In this document: positions 41,707-52,080 of the stretch, one piece after another
Layout of the letters: each line of letters starts with the position of its first letter
Numbering within the stretch: position 1 is the stretch's first letter
Assembly (NCBI GenBank): GCA_001485295.1
Contig: BBOA01000001.1
Coordinates: 186,001 to 250,000 of the forward strand
Direction of reading: 5' to 3'
DNA length: 64,000 bases
Source of the DNA: Type-B symbiont of Plautia stali
Lineage (GTDB): Bacteria; Pseudomonadota; Gammaproteobacteria; Enterobacterales; Enterobacteriaceae
Translations under genes and position numbers: made by a program
The notes under the pieces: generated by a model
Seen by the model: the letters and a program-made list of their open reading frames with translations, nothing else
Told to the model about the DNA's origin: nothing
The model's database searches: none

Positions 41707-42044
41707 TGTTGATGGAAATAGTCGCCCATCCGCATTGGTTCTAGCTGACGCTGGGCGGCCTGCTGCTGGCGGCGGGGGGATGCTCGGCACCAGCGGCTAT
41801 CTGTGCTGGTAGGCGTGGTGGAGAGGATAGCGCGCTTTAGCTGGATCCTGCCGGACACGCTGTTCGCCACGCTGGTCTGCGTCTATCTCTGGTATCGCTG
41901 GATGCGCCGCTGGTTAACGGTATTGGTCATATGAATCTGGGCGACAGCAGCTGGCGCGTATAGGCTGGCCAAGATTTGCCCGCAGGCGCCAAGGTTATCG
42001 TCACGGACATAGAGGGCATTACGCTGTATATCAGGCCGCGCTAA
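41706..42044 (+). pseudogene. ybbJ: ybbJ (NfeD-family) partner of qmcA, decayed
   Basis: Begins [12 protein letters not shown], then an amber in CTAG (41741-41744) where relatives have Trp (FW-L-LGGLLLAA). Frameshifts follow near 41780-41815. The OB-fold C-terminus is still visible as MNLGDSSWRV, LPAGAKVIVTDIEGITLYI. NfeD proteins pair with SPFH proteins, so this removes the partner of QmcA. Confidence 0.85.
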
Positions 42045-42094
42045 TTCGCCCTTCCCTCTTTGCGACCACAGCAGCCTGCTAGGTCTATTGATGA

Positions 42095-43575
42095 TCGGGC
42101 ACTCTACGCTCTCGTCGCCCGTATAGACGCTAGCAGCCGCATGCGCATCGCCTGCGGCTCGTCGATATGAGCGGAGATCTCCCCGCCGCTTTTTGCAGGG
42201 TACGCCTTGACGTCGGCGCTGTGGCGCGAATGCTGGTGCCGCTCAGCGCGGTGCAGCCGGCATGACGCTGTGCCTTACCACGGGCGATCGCGTGCCGGTG
42301 GACGGCGAAATCAGCGAGGGAGAGGCCTAACTTGACGAGGCGATGCTGACCGGCGAGGCAGTGTCGCAGGGCAAACACGCCGGTGAAAAGGTCTATGCCG
42401 GAACGCTGCGCTGGTGCAGGACGGCACGGTGCACTTTGTGGCGCGCGCGACGGGCCAGCACACCGCACTGTCGCGCATTATCCATCTGGTGCGTCAGGCG
42501 CAAAGCAGCAAGCCCGACGTCGGTCGCCTTGCCGACCCCGCATTTCAGTCGTGTTTGTGCCGGTGATGGTCGCTATTACCCTGATCAGCGCGGCGATATG
42601 ATATCTGTTCGGCCCGCAGCCGCAGATCGCCTATACGCTGGTGATCGACACTACGGACACTACGGTACTGATTATCGTCTGTCCCTGCGCGCTGGGCCTC
42701 GTGACGCCAATGTCGATTATCGCGGGTGTTGGACGCGCCGCCGAGCTGGGCGTGCTGCAGCGCGCCAGCCGCATCGATACGCTGGTGCTGGATAAAACCA
42801 GCAGGCTGATGGCGGGAAAGCCACAGCTGGACGAGGTGCTAACGTGGCATGGCTGGTCGCGCGACGCGGTGGTGCAGGCCGCCGCCGTGCTGGAGTGAGA
42901 CGCCAGCCACCCACTGGCGCACGCAATCGTCGCGACGGCAGACGCGTCGGATACAGGCGAGATTGCGCAATTTCGTACAATACGCGGCAAAAGCGTCAGC
43001 GGCACACTCGACGGCAAGTCGCTGCGCGGCACTAATGCAAGATAACGCTGTAGACCTGCAGCTGGCGCAGCCGGATATCGAGCGGCTGTCGCGTCAGGGC
43101 GCCACGCCAGCGCCGCTGGCGCAAGAGGGCGAGCTTGTCGGCCTGATTACGCTGCGCGACCAGCGGCGGCCTGAGAGCAAAGCGGCGCTGGCGTGGCTGC
43201 GCTAGTTAAGCTACCCGCCTGATGATGCTGACCGGCGACCAAGAAGAGACCGCGCGCGCGATTGCGCATAAAGCAGGTATCGACGAGGTGATTGCCGGCG
43301 TGCTGCCGGAAGCGAAAGCGCAGACCATCGCCGCGCTACAGCAGGGACGCCGCGTTGGCGCTTTCCAGCGCGACACTGCACAATATTTGTCAGAACCTGT
43401 GGGGGCATTTATCTATAATAGCTTGGGTATTCTGCTGGCGGCAGGCGCGCCCTATCCGCTGACCGGCGCGCTGCTCAGTCTGGTGGTCGCGGGCGCGGAG
43501 ATGACGCTCTCCTCGATTAGCGTGATCGGCAACACCAGCCGGCTGCTGCGCTTTCGCTCGACGCCGCAACAATAG
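42095..43575 (+). pseudogene. copA: copA Cu(I)-exporting P-type ATPase, heavily decayed
   Basis: Fragments of CopA in several frames: GDRVPVDGEISEGEA with TGE in DEAMLTGEAVSQGK, the ion-binding CPC in [16 protein letters not shown], the phosphorylation motif changed from DKTGTLTEG to [29 protein letters not shown], and the C-terminal membrane part [20 protein letters not shown]. The metal-binding N-terminus and the GDGxNDxP hinge are deleted. cueR, the copper regulator normally nearby, is absent. Copper export is lost. Confidence 0.88.
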
Positions 43576-43643
43576 CCGCTATTGCCCTGTTTTTCAGCGG
43601 CGGGAATCGCTAGCATGGCGTTTTAACTGAGTAAGGACAGGGA

Positions 43644-44444
43644 ATGACAGACAGCATTTGGCGCAGTGTGCAGGTGCTGATAAGCCGGCTCTTTCCCGCC
43701 AGCTATCGCTGGCCCGCCCAAGATATTCGGCTGGACGATCGGCTGCTGCATCTGGTCGGCAGCATTCACATGGGGATGCGCGATATGCAGCCGCTGCCCG
43801 CACGACTGCTGCGGCAGCTGCAAAAGGCAGATGCGCTAATTGTCGAGGCGGATATTACCCAAGGCAGCTCGCCCTTTGACGATATCGACCCACGCGAGTC
43901 GCTGGAGGCGCGGCTGACGGCGGACGATCGCACGCGTCTTGAAGCGCTATGTGGCGAACTGCATCTGTCGCTGACAATGTTCAATACCCTGCCCGCCTGG
44001 CAGATTGCACTGATGCTGCAGGCTCAGCAGGCGCAGCGGCTAGGATTACGTCCCGATTACGGCATCGACTACCAGCTACTGCAGGCTGCGAAGCAGCTTA
44101 ATAAACCGGTGATTGAGCTGGAGGGCGCGGGGGTGCAAATTGCGCTGCTGAAATCCCTGCAGGACGACGGCATGGCGCTGCTGCAGGATACGCTGACGTA
44201 CTGGCATACTAACGCGCGGCTGCTGCAAATGATGGTGAGCTGGTGGCTTGACGCGCCGCCGCGCCAGCCGCGCATCGCGCTGCCCTCGACCTTTAGCTCG
44301 GCGCTCAACGATACGCTGATCGCACGGCGTAACAAGGAATGGCGCGAGCGGCTACGTGCCTTGCCGGCCGGGCGCTATGTGGTGGCGGTGGGCGCGCTAC
44401 ACCTCTATGGCGAAGAGAATTTGCCGGCGCTATTACAGCGATAA
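43644..44444 (+). CDS. ybaP: TraB/GumN (TIKI-like) family protein YbaP
   Basis: 266 residues, full length against E. coli YbaP. It has the TraB-domain landmarks LHLVGSIHMGMRDMQPLP near the N-terminus (the G-x2-H metal-type motif), ADALIVEADITQG, GIDYQLLQAAKQLNKPVIEL and VVAVGALHLYGEENLPALL at the end. Relatives are membrane-associated metalloproteases of the TIKI/Erena family, but the role in enterobacteria is not known. Intact between two decayed genes. Confidence 0.9.
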   Translation: MTDSIWRSVQVLISRLFPASYRWPAQDIRLDDRLLHLVGSIHMGMRDMQPLPARLLRQLQKADALIVEADITQGSSPFDDIDPRESLEARLTADDRTRLEALCGELHLSLTMFNTLPAWQIALMLQAQQAQRLGLRPDYGIDYQLLQAAKQLNKPVIELEGAGVQIALLKSLQDDGMALLQDTLTYWHTNARLLQMMVSWWLDAPPRQPRIALPSTFSSALNDTLIARRNKEWRERLRALPAGRYVVAVGALHLYGEENLPALLQR

Positions 44445-44606
44445 AAAAAGAAGGCCGGTATTACTATCGGTCCTTCAAAGAGGAATTTGTTTATGATTTT
44501 GGTAATCGCTTAGCTTTTGGGTTGGCACATAGCCAATTCTCGTGCAAAGCACAAACTTTCGCCACTATTAATTTATGAATAAGATTTTTCTTATAAAGAG
44601 ATTTTT

Positions 44607-45000
44607 ATGACGCCTGCAGTAAAACTGCTGGAAAAACAGAAGGTCGCCTTTACGCTTCATCCTTACGAGCATGACAGCGCCGAAACTAATTTCGGCGACG
44701 AAGCGGTAAGAAAACTCATTGGATACGCGCCAAGAGTCTATAAAACACTGCTAGTGGCGCTGAATGGCGAGCCGAAATAGCTGGCGGTGGCGGTCACTCC
44801 GGTATCCTATCCAGTCAGCTCTATCTGAAAAAGGTGGCGAAAGCGTTAGGCGCGAAAAAGGCGGATATGGCCGATCCGCAGCTGGCGCAGCGCGTCACCG
44901 GCTATCTGGTAGGCGGCATCAGCCCGCTGGGGTAGAAAAAGCGTCTGCCGACGGTGATCGCTCGCTCTGCCGTCGACTTCGCCAAGATTTTCGTCTCAGG
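44607..45000 (+). pseudogene. ybaK: ybaK Cys-tRNA(Pro) deacylase, decayed
   Basis: Reads [20 protein letters not shown], then [19 protein letters not shown], an amber at 44778-44780, a frameshift near 44805, and [35 protein letters not shown], another amber and KKRLPTVIARSAVDFAKIF. Both ambers stand where Gln is likely. YbaK removes mischarged cysteine from tRNA-Pro. Confidence 0.88.
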
Positions 45001-45029
45001 CAGGTTGCGGCGCGACCAGATCGCCTCTA

Positions 45030-45400
45030 CCGCAATATGCTGCGGCCAGCCCAGCAGCGCCAGCTCCTCACTTCATGACTAAACTGCCTGACCAGCCAGT
45101 TCGGTAGAAGCAGATAGGTCGGGGCTGACCAGACATGTCCCGGCAGCGCGACCGCGTTCGGCTCTATGCAGGTATTGAGACACAGCTGACGAACCTGCTC
45201 CAGCGCGCTTTCCGTTACGCCAAGCTGCTGCACTAACAGATGGTCGCGATGAATATAGTTCGCTATTTCCGCATTCACCTGCAGCTGCGCCACGGCGATA
45301 TCAGGGCGGCAACGTGGGCTGCGCGCGCACCACGCTGAGATGAATGCGTCACCGCCTGCAGCAGATCCAGCACGTCGAGATGGCTACGATGTTAAATAGC
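45030..45400 (-). pseudogene. unidentified gene remnant
   Basis: A minus-strand frame (45027-45293) encodes AQLQVNAEIANYIHRDHLLVQ..., a helical sequence with HRDHLL and two cysteines (CLNTC), preceded by low-quality continuation up to about 45400. No start or conserved motif could be assigned. It lies between ybaK and ushA remnants, where E. coli has no gene. Confidence 0.35.
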
Positions 45401-45426
45401 GGGTAGTATGGCCCGAGAAGCAAAAC

Positions 45427-45609
45427 GTCCCGTGACAGGGACAAAAACGCCGGGAGCTTTTTTGAACAATGCGTAGCATTGGCCCGGTGACGGGCGCACT
45501 TCAGGGATGAAGTGCGTATCTGCGTGGGCCGAGCGAGCATGGATGCCTTGAGCGACTTTGCGATCCCGCGTTGTCATCCCACTAGGATTCACGGCGCGTT
45601 ATGCGCCGT
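45427..45609. repeat. array of five hairpins in an intergenic stretch
   Basis: Five inverted repeats in about 180 bases: 45427-45442 (5-bp stem), 45467-45481 (CAATGC / GCATTG), 45482-45495 (5-bp stem), 45495-45516 (perfect 9-bp stem, loop GGGA) and 45591-45609 (ACGGCGC / GCGCCGT). Between the fourth and fifth lies GGATGC-cttg-AGCGACTTTGCG (45541-45562), whose core recurs in the inverted repeat before htpG. The form resembles REP/ERIC-type palindromic elements, but I cannot name the family. Confidence 0.75.
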
Positions 45610-45612
45610 TTC

Positions 45613-46680
45613 ACGTCCCCATGGCCAGAGCCATGCCAGAATCATCTGCAGGTAGCTGCGCTTGTGCGGCTTGTCGCGCGCCTTTTTCTCCGCGTCGGTC
45701 AGCGTATGAATAGCGTCCCTCAGCGCGTAGTCCGCCGCTTTCAGCGGCGAGTGGGCCTTACGTAGTCGCGCAGCACCTCAGCATCGATCTTGCCCGTATT
45801 CTGGTAGCCCGCATGTGTATCGACAGTCGGATAGCCGTCGCCGCCCGCGGCGTTAAAGCAGTTGGTTGCTATACGGTAGGTTTTTGTCTCCTGCAGCGGC
45901 TAGCCGTTGATGCGCACATAGCTCACCGAGCTGACATGTGCGAACTGCGCGAAACCGCCCGCGTCCGGCTTAAAGTTCGCCACCACGTCGAGATATTTTT
46001 TCACCTCGGAGCTGGTCAGTATCACTGACACTACCTAATTGCCGAACGGCTGCACCTGCAGCAGAGCGCACTAGCTCATTTTGCCATCGGGCAGCGAGGT
46101 GCGAATACTGCCGCCGCTGATAACGGCGAAATCCGCCTGAGTGTTCGCCATCTGCGCGCGCAAAAGCTAGCCGAGATTGGTCTAGGTAGAACGCACCTGC
46201 TCGCGCTCGCCGTTAAACTGCCCTTGCGCCCTGCCGACATCGACGTTCAGGCGGGCTTCGGCCCGCTTCTGATAAAAATCGCTCAAGGCTTGAACAGCCG
46301 CTGGCCGGTACCTTTCTGGTAGGGGTTGGCGGCGAGAAAGGAAAAGCGCGCCCAGCTCTCCTTCTTGCGCCGCACGTCGAGCGGGCGATCGAATTTATGG
46401 TTGCCGAGCGCCATGGCGTCATAGCCGATCAGGTTCATGCCGCGAATATCTGGCGCGGCGGTCAGCTCGTCGGACTCGGGCACGCTGGTAGCGTAGGGTA
46501 CCCATCAGGTTTTTTGCGCCGCCAGACCATATTTGCCCTGCGCGCTGTACCAGAAATGGCCGTGCTTATCATTAGTATGGAGAATGCTAAAGCGGTAAGT
46601 GCGATCCGCCTCGGCGGCCTGAGAAAGCGCCAGCAGCGCAAGGGCAGTTACGGACTATCGTGGTAACAGCAAAGCCTATC
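45613..46680 (-). pseudogene. ushA: ushA periplasmic UDP-sugar hydrolase/5'-nucleotidase, decayed
   Basis: Minus-strand remnant with the N-terminal metallophosphatase block (YRFSILHTNDKHGHFWYSA, normally TNDxHG), KYGLAAQKT, then a deletion, VPESDELTAAPDIRGMNLIG and YDAMALGNHKFDRPLDV (normally GNHEFD), and LFKP followed by frameshifts. C-terminal pieces include FAVISGGSIRTSLPDGK and GYQNTGKIDAEVLRDY. Ambers and deletions abound, and the catalytic GNHE Glu is already Lys. Extracellular nucleotide salvage by this route is lost. Confidence 0.88.
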
Positions 46681-47126
46681 TCCTTATTGTATGAAGTGCC
46701 CGTTCCAGGTGGAATCAGCATGCTGACCCACTGTAGCGCATATTCCGCTGGCTAACTCAAAATGAAACGCCGATATAGCTGGCCCCGAAAGGGTGTTAAC
46801 CATGATACGCAAACGATAATGCTTGTTATAAAGCGAGAGCAATGACCGCCCAGCTAACCTTCGCGCTTTTTTACCTGCAAATCAGTCTCATCATGGGCGT
46901 CAGTCGGCTATTTCGCCTCAGTTCAGTATATTGTCATCACGCGCCTTGCTGACTTGCCTGATAGCGGCTCCATCTGATGAGAAAGAGGTAAAACAGCCCT
47001 TTAACCTCGCTTTCCTCTCATTTTCAAACTTTTTTCTTACATCCCGCAAAAAAATCAGCGGAAAACCACTGTTTATCTTAAACTTAACTGTTATAGGCAG
47101 ACACATTTGCACACAAGGAGACAGGC
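46681..47126. other. spacer with a possible antiporter N-terminal fragment
   Basis: About 450 bases. At 46842 an ATG behind GAGAGC opens MTAQLTFALFYLQISLIMGV and SRLFRL before decaying, which looks like the first 25 residues of a CPA2-type cation:proton antiporter. fsr, found here in E. coli, is not recognisable. The rest shows nothing assignable apart from the presumed ybaL leader. Confidence 0.4.
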
Positions 47127-48370
47127 ATGCATTACACCACACCGTTGATCACCACCATCGTCGGAGGACTGGTCTTGGCGTTTCTCCTTGGCATGATCGC
47201 GAACCACCTGCACATCTCGCCGCTGGTCGGCTACCTGTTAGCGGGCGTGCTGGCTGGCCCCTTTAACGCCGGGCTTTGTAGCCGATACCAACCTAGCGCA
47301 GGAGCTGGGCGTCATCCTGCTGATGTTCGGTGTTGGCCGGCACTTTTCCCTGAAGGATCTTATGGCGGTGAAGAGCATCGCCATTCTCAGCATCGTGGAG
47401 CAAATCACCATCGGCACACTGCTGAAATAGGCCTCTCCACCTAGCTGGGCTGGTCGCTGATGACCGCCGCCAGCACCGTGATGGTGCTGCGGGCGCAGGA
47501 GGAGTATTAGCTGATTGACAGCAAGCGCGGGCAGATCACTATCGGCTGGCTAATTGTCGAAGACCTAGTGATGGTGCTGAAGCTGGTGGTGGGTCGTCGC
47601 GTGGTGCCGTAGATCCTGTCGAAAAACGCCGCCACCGGCTCGCGCGAGCTGTTTACCCTGTAAGTGCTGGCGCTGGCACTCGGTATCGCTTTTAGCGCGG
47701 TCAAGTTTTTCGACGTCTCTTTCCCACCCGGCACGTTCTTCGCCGGGATGGTGCTGAATGGGTCCGAGCTGAGAGCCACCGCGCCGCCCACGACACCCTG
47801 CTGCGGCGCGACACTTTCGCCGTGCTCTTCTTTGTCTCAGTAGGCATGCTATTCGCGATGATTCTGGTAGAGCAGCCGCTGGCGGTGCTGGGCGCGCTAG
47901 TGATTGTGGTGCCGGCAAACCTATCGTCGCCTAGCTGCTGGGGTGCACTCGCGCCACACTGCGCTGACCATCTCCGTGAGCCTAGCGCAGATTAGCGAGT
48001 TCGCCTTTATTCTTGCTGGACTCGGCATTTCGCTCAATCTGCTCAGCAGCGAGGGACGCAACCTGATGCTGGCCGCGGCGATCCTCTCGATTATGCTGAA
48101 TCCCATCCTGTTCAGCCTGCTGGAGCGTTTCCTAACGAAAAGCGAGAGCCACCAAGAACAGGCGCAGGAAAAGGCGATCGAAGAGGAAAAACGGATTCCG
48201 GTGGATATGTGCCGTCATGCAGTAATTGTCGGCTGTGGTCACGGCGGCAGCCTGTTGGGGCAGAAGCTGCTGGAGGCGGATGTGCCTTTCGTGGTAGTGG
48301 AAAATTCGCGCGCGCGTCAGGCACGGCGAATGCTGGTTCAGCATCTGACAGCTGACGAGGTTGGCGTACT
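47127..48370 (+). pseudogene. ybaL: ybaL (KefB/CPA2-type antiporter), decayed and 3' truncated
   Basis: Starts behind AAGGAG with MHYTTPLITTIVGGLVLAFL, LGMIANHLHISPLVGYLLAG. A frameshift near 47270 is followed by FVADTNLAQELGVILLMFGV and further ambers (47428-47430, 47508-47510, 47610-47612), plus recognisable membrane pieces ISEFAFILAGLGISLNLLS. The C-terminal TrkA-N domain keeps HAVIVGCGHGGSLLGQKLL but ends abruptly after VVVENSRAR at about 48315, where antisense gsk sequence begins. Confidence 0.88.
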
Positions 48371-48744
48371 TGCACACCTGCGCCGCTGACCTAGCGTCAG
48401 CACCACCGGCACGTTGTGGCATTTCGCGTAGTCGATCGCCTGCAGCGTGGCCTTCAGCATCGGCTCGTCTTCTCCGCAGCACACCAGATAAGAGGTGAAC
48501 ACCAGCGCCGACGCGCCGGCAATCACCGCTTCGGCAACATCATCGGCGACTACTAACGAGTGTCTGGCGCTCAGGCCGTAGCGAACCAGAAAGGCGCCGT
48601 CGACTTTGGCTTCGATATCCACCTCTGATCGATGCCGACCAACCAGCTCCCATCTTCCACCTCCTGCGAGGCAGCCTAGAGCAACGGGTCGCGGGCGCTA
48701 ACCGGGAAATAGTGTTTGGATTTGCGTTTGCCGAGAAATTTCAT
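48315..48744 (-). pseudogene. gsk: gsk inosine-guanosine kinase, two internal deletions
   Basis: From the ATG at 48742-48744 it reads MKFLGKRKSKHYFPVSARDP, an amber in CTAGG (48675-48679) where Gln is expected, then EVDIEAKVDGAFLVRYGLSA. DDVAEA is joined directly to VIAGASALVFTSYLVCCGED and VPVVLTLG to AAQVCKYANLVSCQMLNQHS, so two large internal segments, including the catalytic region, are gone. The 3' end abuts truncated ybaL. Guanosine and inosine salvage by phosphorylation is lost. Confidence 0.9.
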
Positions 48745-48800
48745 GATGGGTGCTGTCAGAAAAACAGGCGCAAGATAATAGCATATTCTCCGCCGCGGCT

Positions 48801-49760
48801 TTAGCGACGCGCGTTGACCAGCTGCACCATCATGTCAATATGTTCGGCATCCGCGTTCAGCGCCGGAATATATTCAAACTTTTCGCCGCCGCCGTTCAGG
48901 AAGAATTCGCGGTTCTGCTCGCTAATCTCCTCCAGCGTTTCCAGACAGTCCGCCGCAAAGCCAGGGCTCATCACCTGCACGTGCTTAACGCCCTTCTTCG
49001 CCAGTCCTTGCGTGGTTTCGTCGGTGTAGGGCTGCAGCCAAGGTCCGCGACCGAAGCGCGACTGGAAGGTCACAATAATCTCATCGTCGCGCAGGCCGAG
49101 CGCCTGCTGCAGTAACGCAGTGGTGTCGGCACAGCGCAGAGGATAGTCGTCGCCCTCGTTGGCGAAGCGCTGCGGTATGCCGTGATAGGAAATCACCAGC
49201 AGATCCGGCTGGCCGTGCACCGCAAAAGAGCGCTCCACCGACGCTTTCAGCGCGGCAATATAGGCCGGATGCTCGGCGTAATCGCGGATTAAGTCAATAT
49301 GCGGTAGGATGCGGGCCTTTTTGAACGCGCCGTAGAGGCCGTCCCAGACTGCCGCAACTGTGGAGGAGGAGAACTGCGGATAGAGCGGCAACACGATCAT
49401 GCGCGTTACGCCCTGCGCCATCAGATGATCCACCGCGCTCTGCAGGCTCGGGTTGCCGTAGCTCATGCCTAGTTCGACCGGCATGTCGACGCGCGCCGCC
49501 AGCGCCTCGCGCTGCTGCTTGCTGTAGACCATTAGCGGCGATCCGCCTTCCATCCAGACGGAAGCGTAGAGTTTCGACACGCGCGGCGAGCGAAACGGCA
49601 GCACGATGCCGTTGAGGATCGGCCACCAGAGCCAGCGCGGGGTATCGACCACGCGCGGATCGCTGAGAAACTGTTTCAGATAGCGCTTTACAGCAGCTGT
49701 GGTCGGGGCGTCTGGCGTACCTAAATTAACTAGTAATACGCCGGGCTTGTCTTGCCTCAT
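48801..49760 (-). CDS. hemH: ferrochelatase
   Basis: Inserts Fe2+ into protoporphyrin IX, the last step of heme synthesis, at the inner membrane. 319 residues; [14 protein letters not shown] at the front, [19 protein letters not shown] with the catalytic His, and [20 protein letters not shown] with the catalytic Glu. Start at the ATG at 49758-49760. Intact and next to adk, as in E. coli without aes. Confidence 0.97.
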   Translation of the reverse strand: MRQDKPGVLLVNLGTPDAPTTAAVKRYLKQFLSDPRVVDTPRWLWWPILNGIVLPFRSPRVSKLYASVWMEGGSPLMVYSKQQREALAARVDMPVELGMSYGNPSLQSAVDHLMAQGVTRMIVLPLYPQFSSSTVAAVWDGLYGAFKKARILPHIDLIRDYAEHPAYIAALKASVERSFAVHGQPDLLVISYHGIPQRFANEGDDYPLRCADTTALLQQALGLRDDEIIVTFQSRFGRGPWLQPYTDETTQGLAKKGVKHVQVMSPGFAADCLETLEEISEQNREFFLNGGGEKFEYIPALNADAEHIDMMVQLVNARR

Positions 49761-49872
49761 TGTTAGTCCTTGATAGCGGGGATGCGTTAAAATAGGGGGA
49801 AATTTTAGCAGAAACCGGGAGAGGGAAAAGCAATTACTGTAAAAGGGGCTGGCAGTGCCAGCCCCGACAGCG

Positions 49873-50574
<702 letters not shown>

Positions 50575-50661
50575 TTATGACTCGCTCTCCACAAGAAAGG
50601 CGCGTATCCTGTCGCGGAGGCGACAGCCTGTTTCTCCATATGATGCGGCAGACGGGCGCGG

Positions 50662-51427
50662 CTAGCGCGTTTTTTCGGATTTGCCGTCCGTGTTGAACAA
50701 CATCTGCATGCGCCGGCCAATCTGTGGCGTCAGGTTGGTTTGCTTGCTGCCGCGCTGGCTGGTACGCACCGGCAGATGACTCAACTGCGGCCATAGCTCC
50801 GCGTCGCTGGCCAGCTGCGTCTGCGACAGCACAAAGCTGGCGAACGGCAAGCTTGGCTGATGGCTAGAGGCAAGCAGCACCGGCAGGTTAAGGGAGATCG
50901 CCTCGACGCAGGCCTGACTATAGACTATAGGGCCGCCAGGCCTGCTCTTTGCTGCGCTCCAGCGTGCTGAAGTCGGCGGTGCGCAGCGCCACCAGCACCA
51001 GCCCCCCGGGCAGATCGGCATAGCGATCGAGACGAGCGACAAAGAGTCGGGCGTGATTGATCACATCCTCATGCAGCACACTGCCGAAACTCTCACTGAC
51101 GTCGACCACGCCCTGCTGCTGACAGGTCTGCAGCTGCTGCACCCAACCGTAAGGCAGTTCGATATACGCGACGAAGTTGATGTTGCCTGCCCATCAGCGG
51201 CATGGCGGGCAGCACATTCAGTTCCTTGACCGGAAAGTGCGTGGCGTAACGCGTCTGATTGCGCGCCTGCTCCTGACGTAGAAAAAGCTGCGATAGAAGA
51301 ATGTGCGCCACATGCAGCGAAGGCGCGAAGAAAAAATCATACTGTTCCAGCCGGTAGTCGCGTGACAACAGATACGTAACCGATCTCGCGCCTCGGAAGG
51401 ACGATCGGCCCAAGAGTAAAGTGCCAT
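50662..51427 (-). pseudogene. unidentified cytoplasmic protein, frameshifted
   Basis: Three minus-strand frames join into one product-like sequence: YLLSRDYRLEQYDFFFAPSL and HVAHILLSQLFLRQEQARNQ, then IELPYGWVQQLQTCQQQGVV, then VNHARLFVARLDRY-like sequence and CVEAISLNLPVLLASSHQPS, ending MLFNTDGKSEKTR. Frameshifts occur near 51385, 51185 and 50930. The density of coherent sequence shows this was a real gene of about 250 codons or more between adk and htpG, where E. coli has none. I do not recognise the family. Confidence 0.5.
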
Positions 51428-51610
51428 CGCGTTGTGGTTCTCTTTTTATGGGTCAGGTGGTGATGGCGGGTCTACAGCAAACGCTGACTACACATAGCTT
51501 TGCCTGTAAGTCAACCTGCCATAATCAGCGGGCAGGGTTAAGGGAATACGGCTGGACTTTAAATTGATATAAACGGACAATCCCTATTAGGTTTTTACAA
51601 AGGGGATGAA

Positions 51611-51880
51611 TATGACCCGGCTACCTCCACTAAGGGCGCTGTACCATTTTCACCAAGCGGTGGCATAGCAGCTTTAGCGTGGCTGCCGAACGCGGGCTGG
51701 GCGTGATTGTAGCGCCGCATCTTCTGGTGTGCCAGAAGCTTGAAAAGGGATCTCTGATCGCCCAGCTCGGCTTTGTGCCTGTCAACCGCGCCACCTGGAT
51801 GATGACTAAGGAGTCCGCGCCGCAACGATCGGGAGATTACGCTGTTTCGAGACTGGCTGCGCGAGGTGGCGCAGCAGTAA
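51611..51880 (+). pseudogene. LysR-type regulator with large internal deletion
   Basis: Starts MTRLPPLRALYHFHQAVA, the typical entry of a LysR-type helix-turn-helix, then an amber at 51666-51668. It then jumps into the far C-terminal effector domain (SVAAERGLGVIVAPHLLVCQ, then GSLIAQLGFVPVNRATWMM) and ends FRDWLREVAQQ after one frameshift. Roughly two thirds of the protein is missing. Target unknown. Confidence 0.75.
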
Positions 51881-51920
51881 GGTCATAGAGGGTCCCACGA
51901 CCGCAGCGCTGTAAAAACAA

Positions 51921-51948
51921 AGGCCGATGCATCCGCAACGGCCTTAAT
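51921..51948. terminator. hairpin before the long inverted repeat
   Basis: AAGGCCG / CGGCCTT forms a 7-bp stem around ATGCATCCGCAA. It could terminate transcripts arriving from the LysR remnant, though no clear T run follows. Confidence 0.5.
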
Positions 51949-51966
51949 GTCTGTAGTTACGAGCTC

Positions 51967-52036
51967 ACGCAGGTCGCGCTCACCGAGCGTCAAGGATGCG
52001 AATAGCGACTTTGCGCTCGGTGAGCGCGACCTGCGT
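51967..52036. repeat. perfect 23-bp inverted repeat downstream of htpG
   Basis: The left arm (51967-51989) and right arm (52014-52036) are exact reverse complements over 23 bases, separated by 24 bases. The spacer carries GGATGC-gaat-AGCGACTTTG (51994-52013), and the shared core runs two bases into the right arm, matching the element in the 45.4-45.6 kb hairpin array. htpG ends at 52081 and points into this structure, so it may also act as its transcription end. Confidence 0.85.
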
Positions 52037-52080
52037 TTTAGCAAACGCGCCGTCTGGAATAACCAAACATCGGGCCTTGC

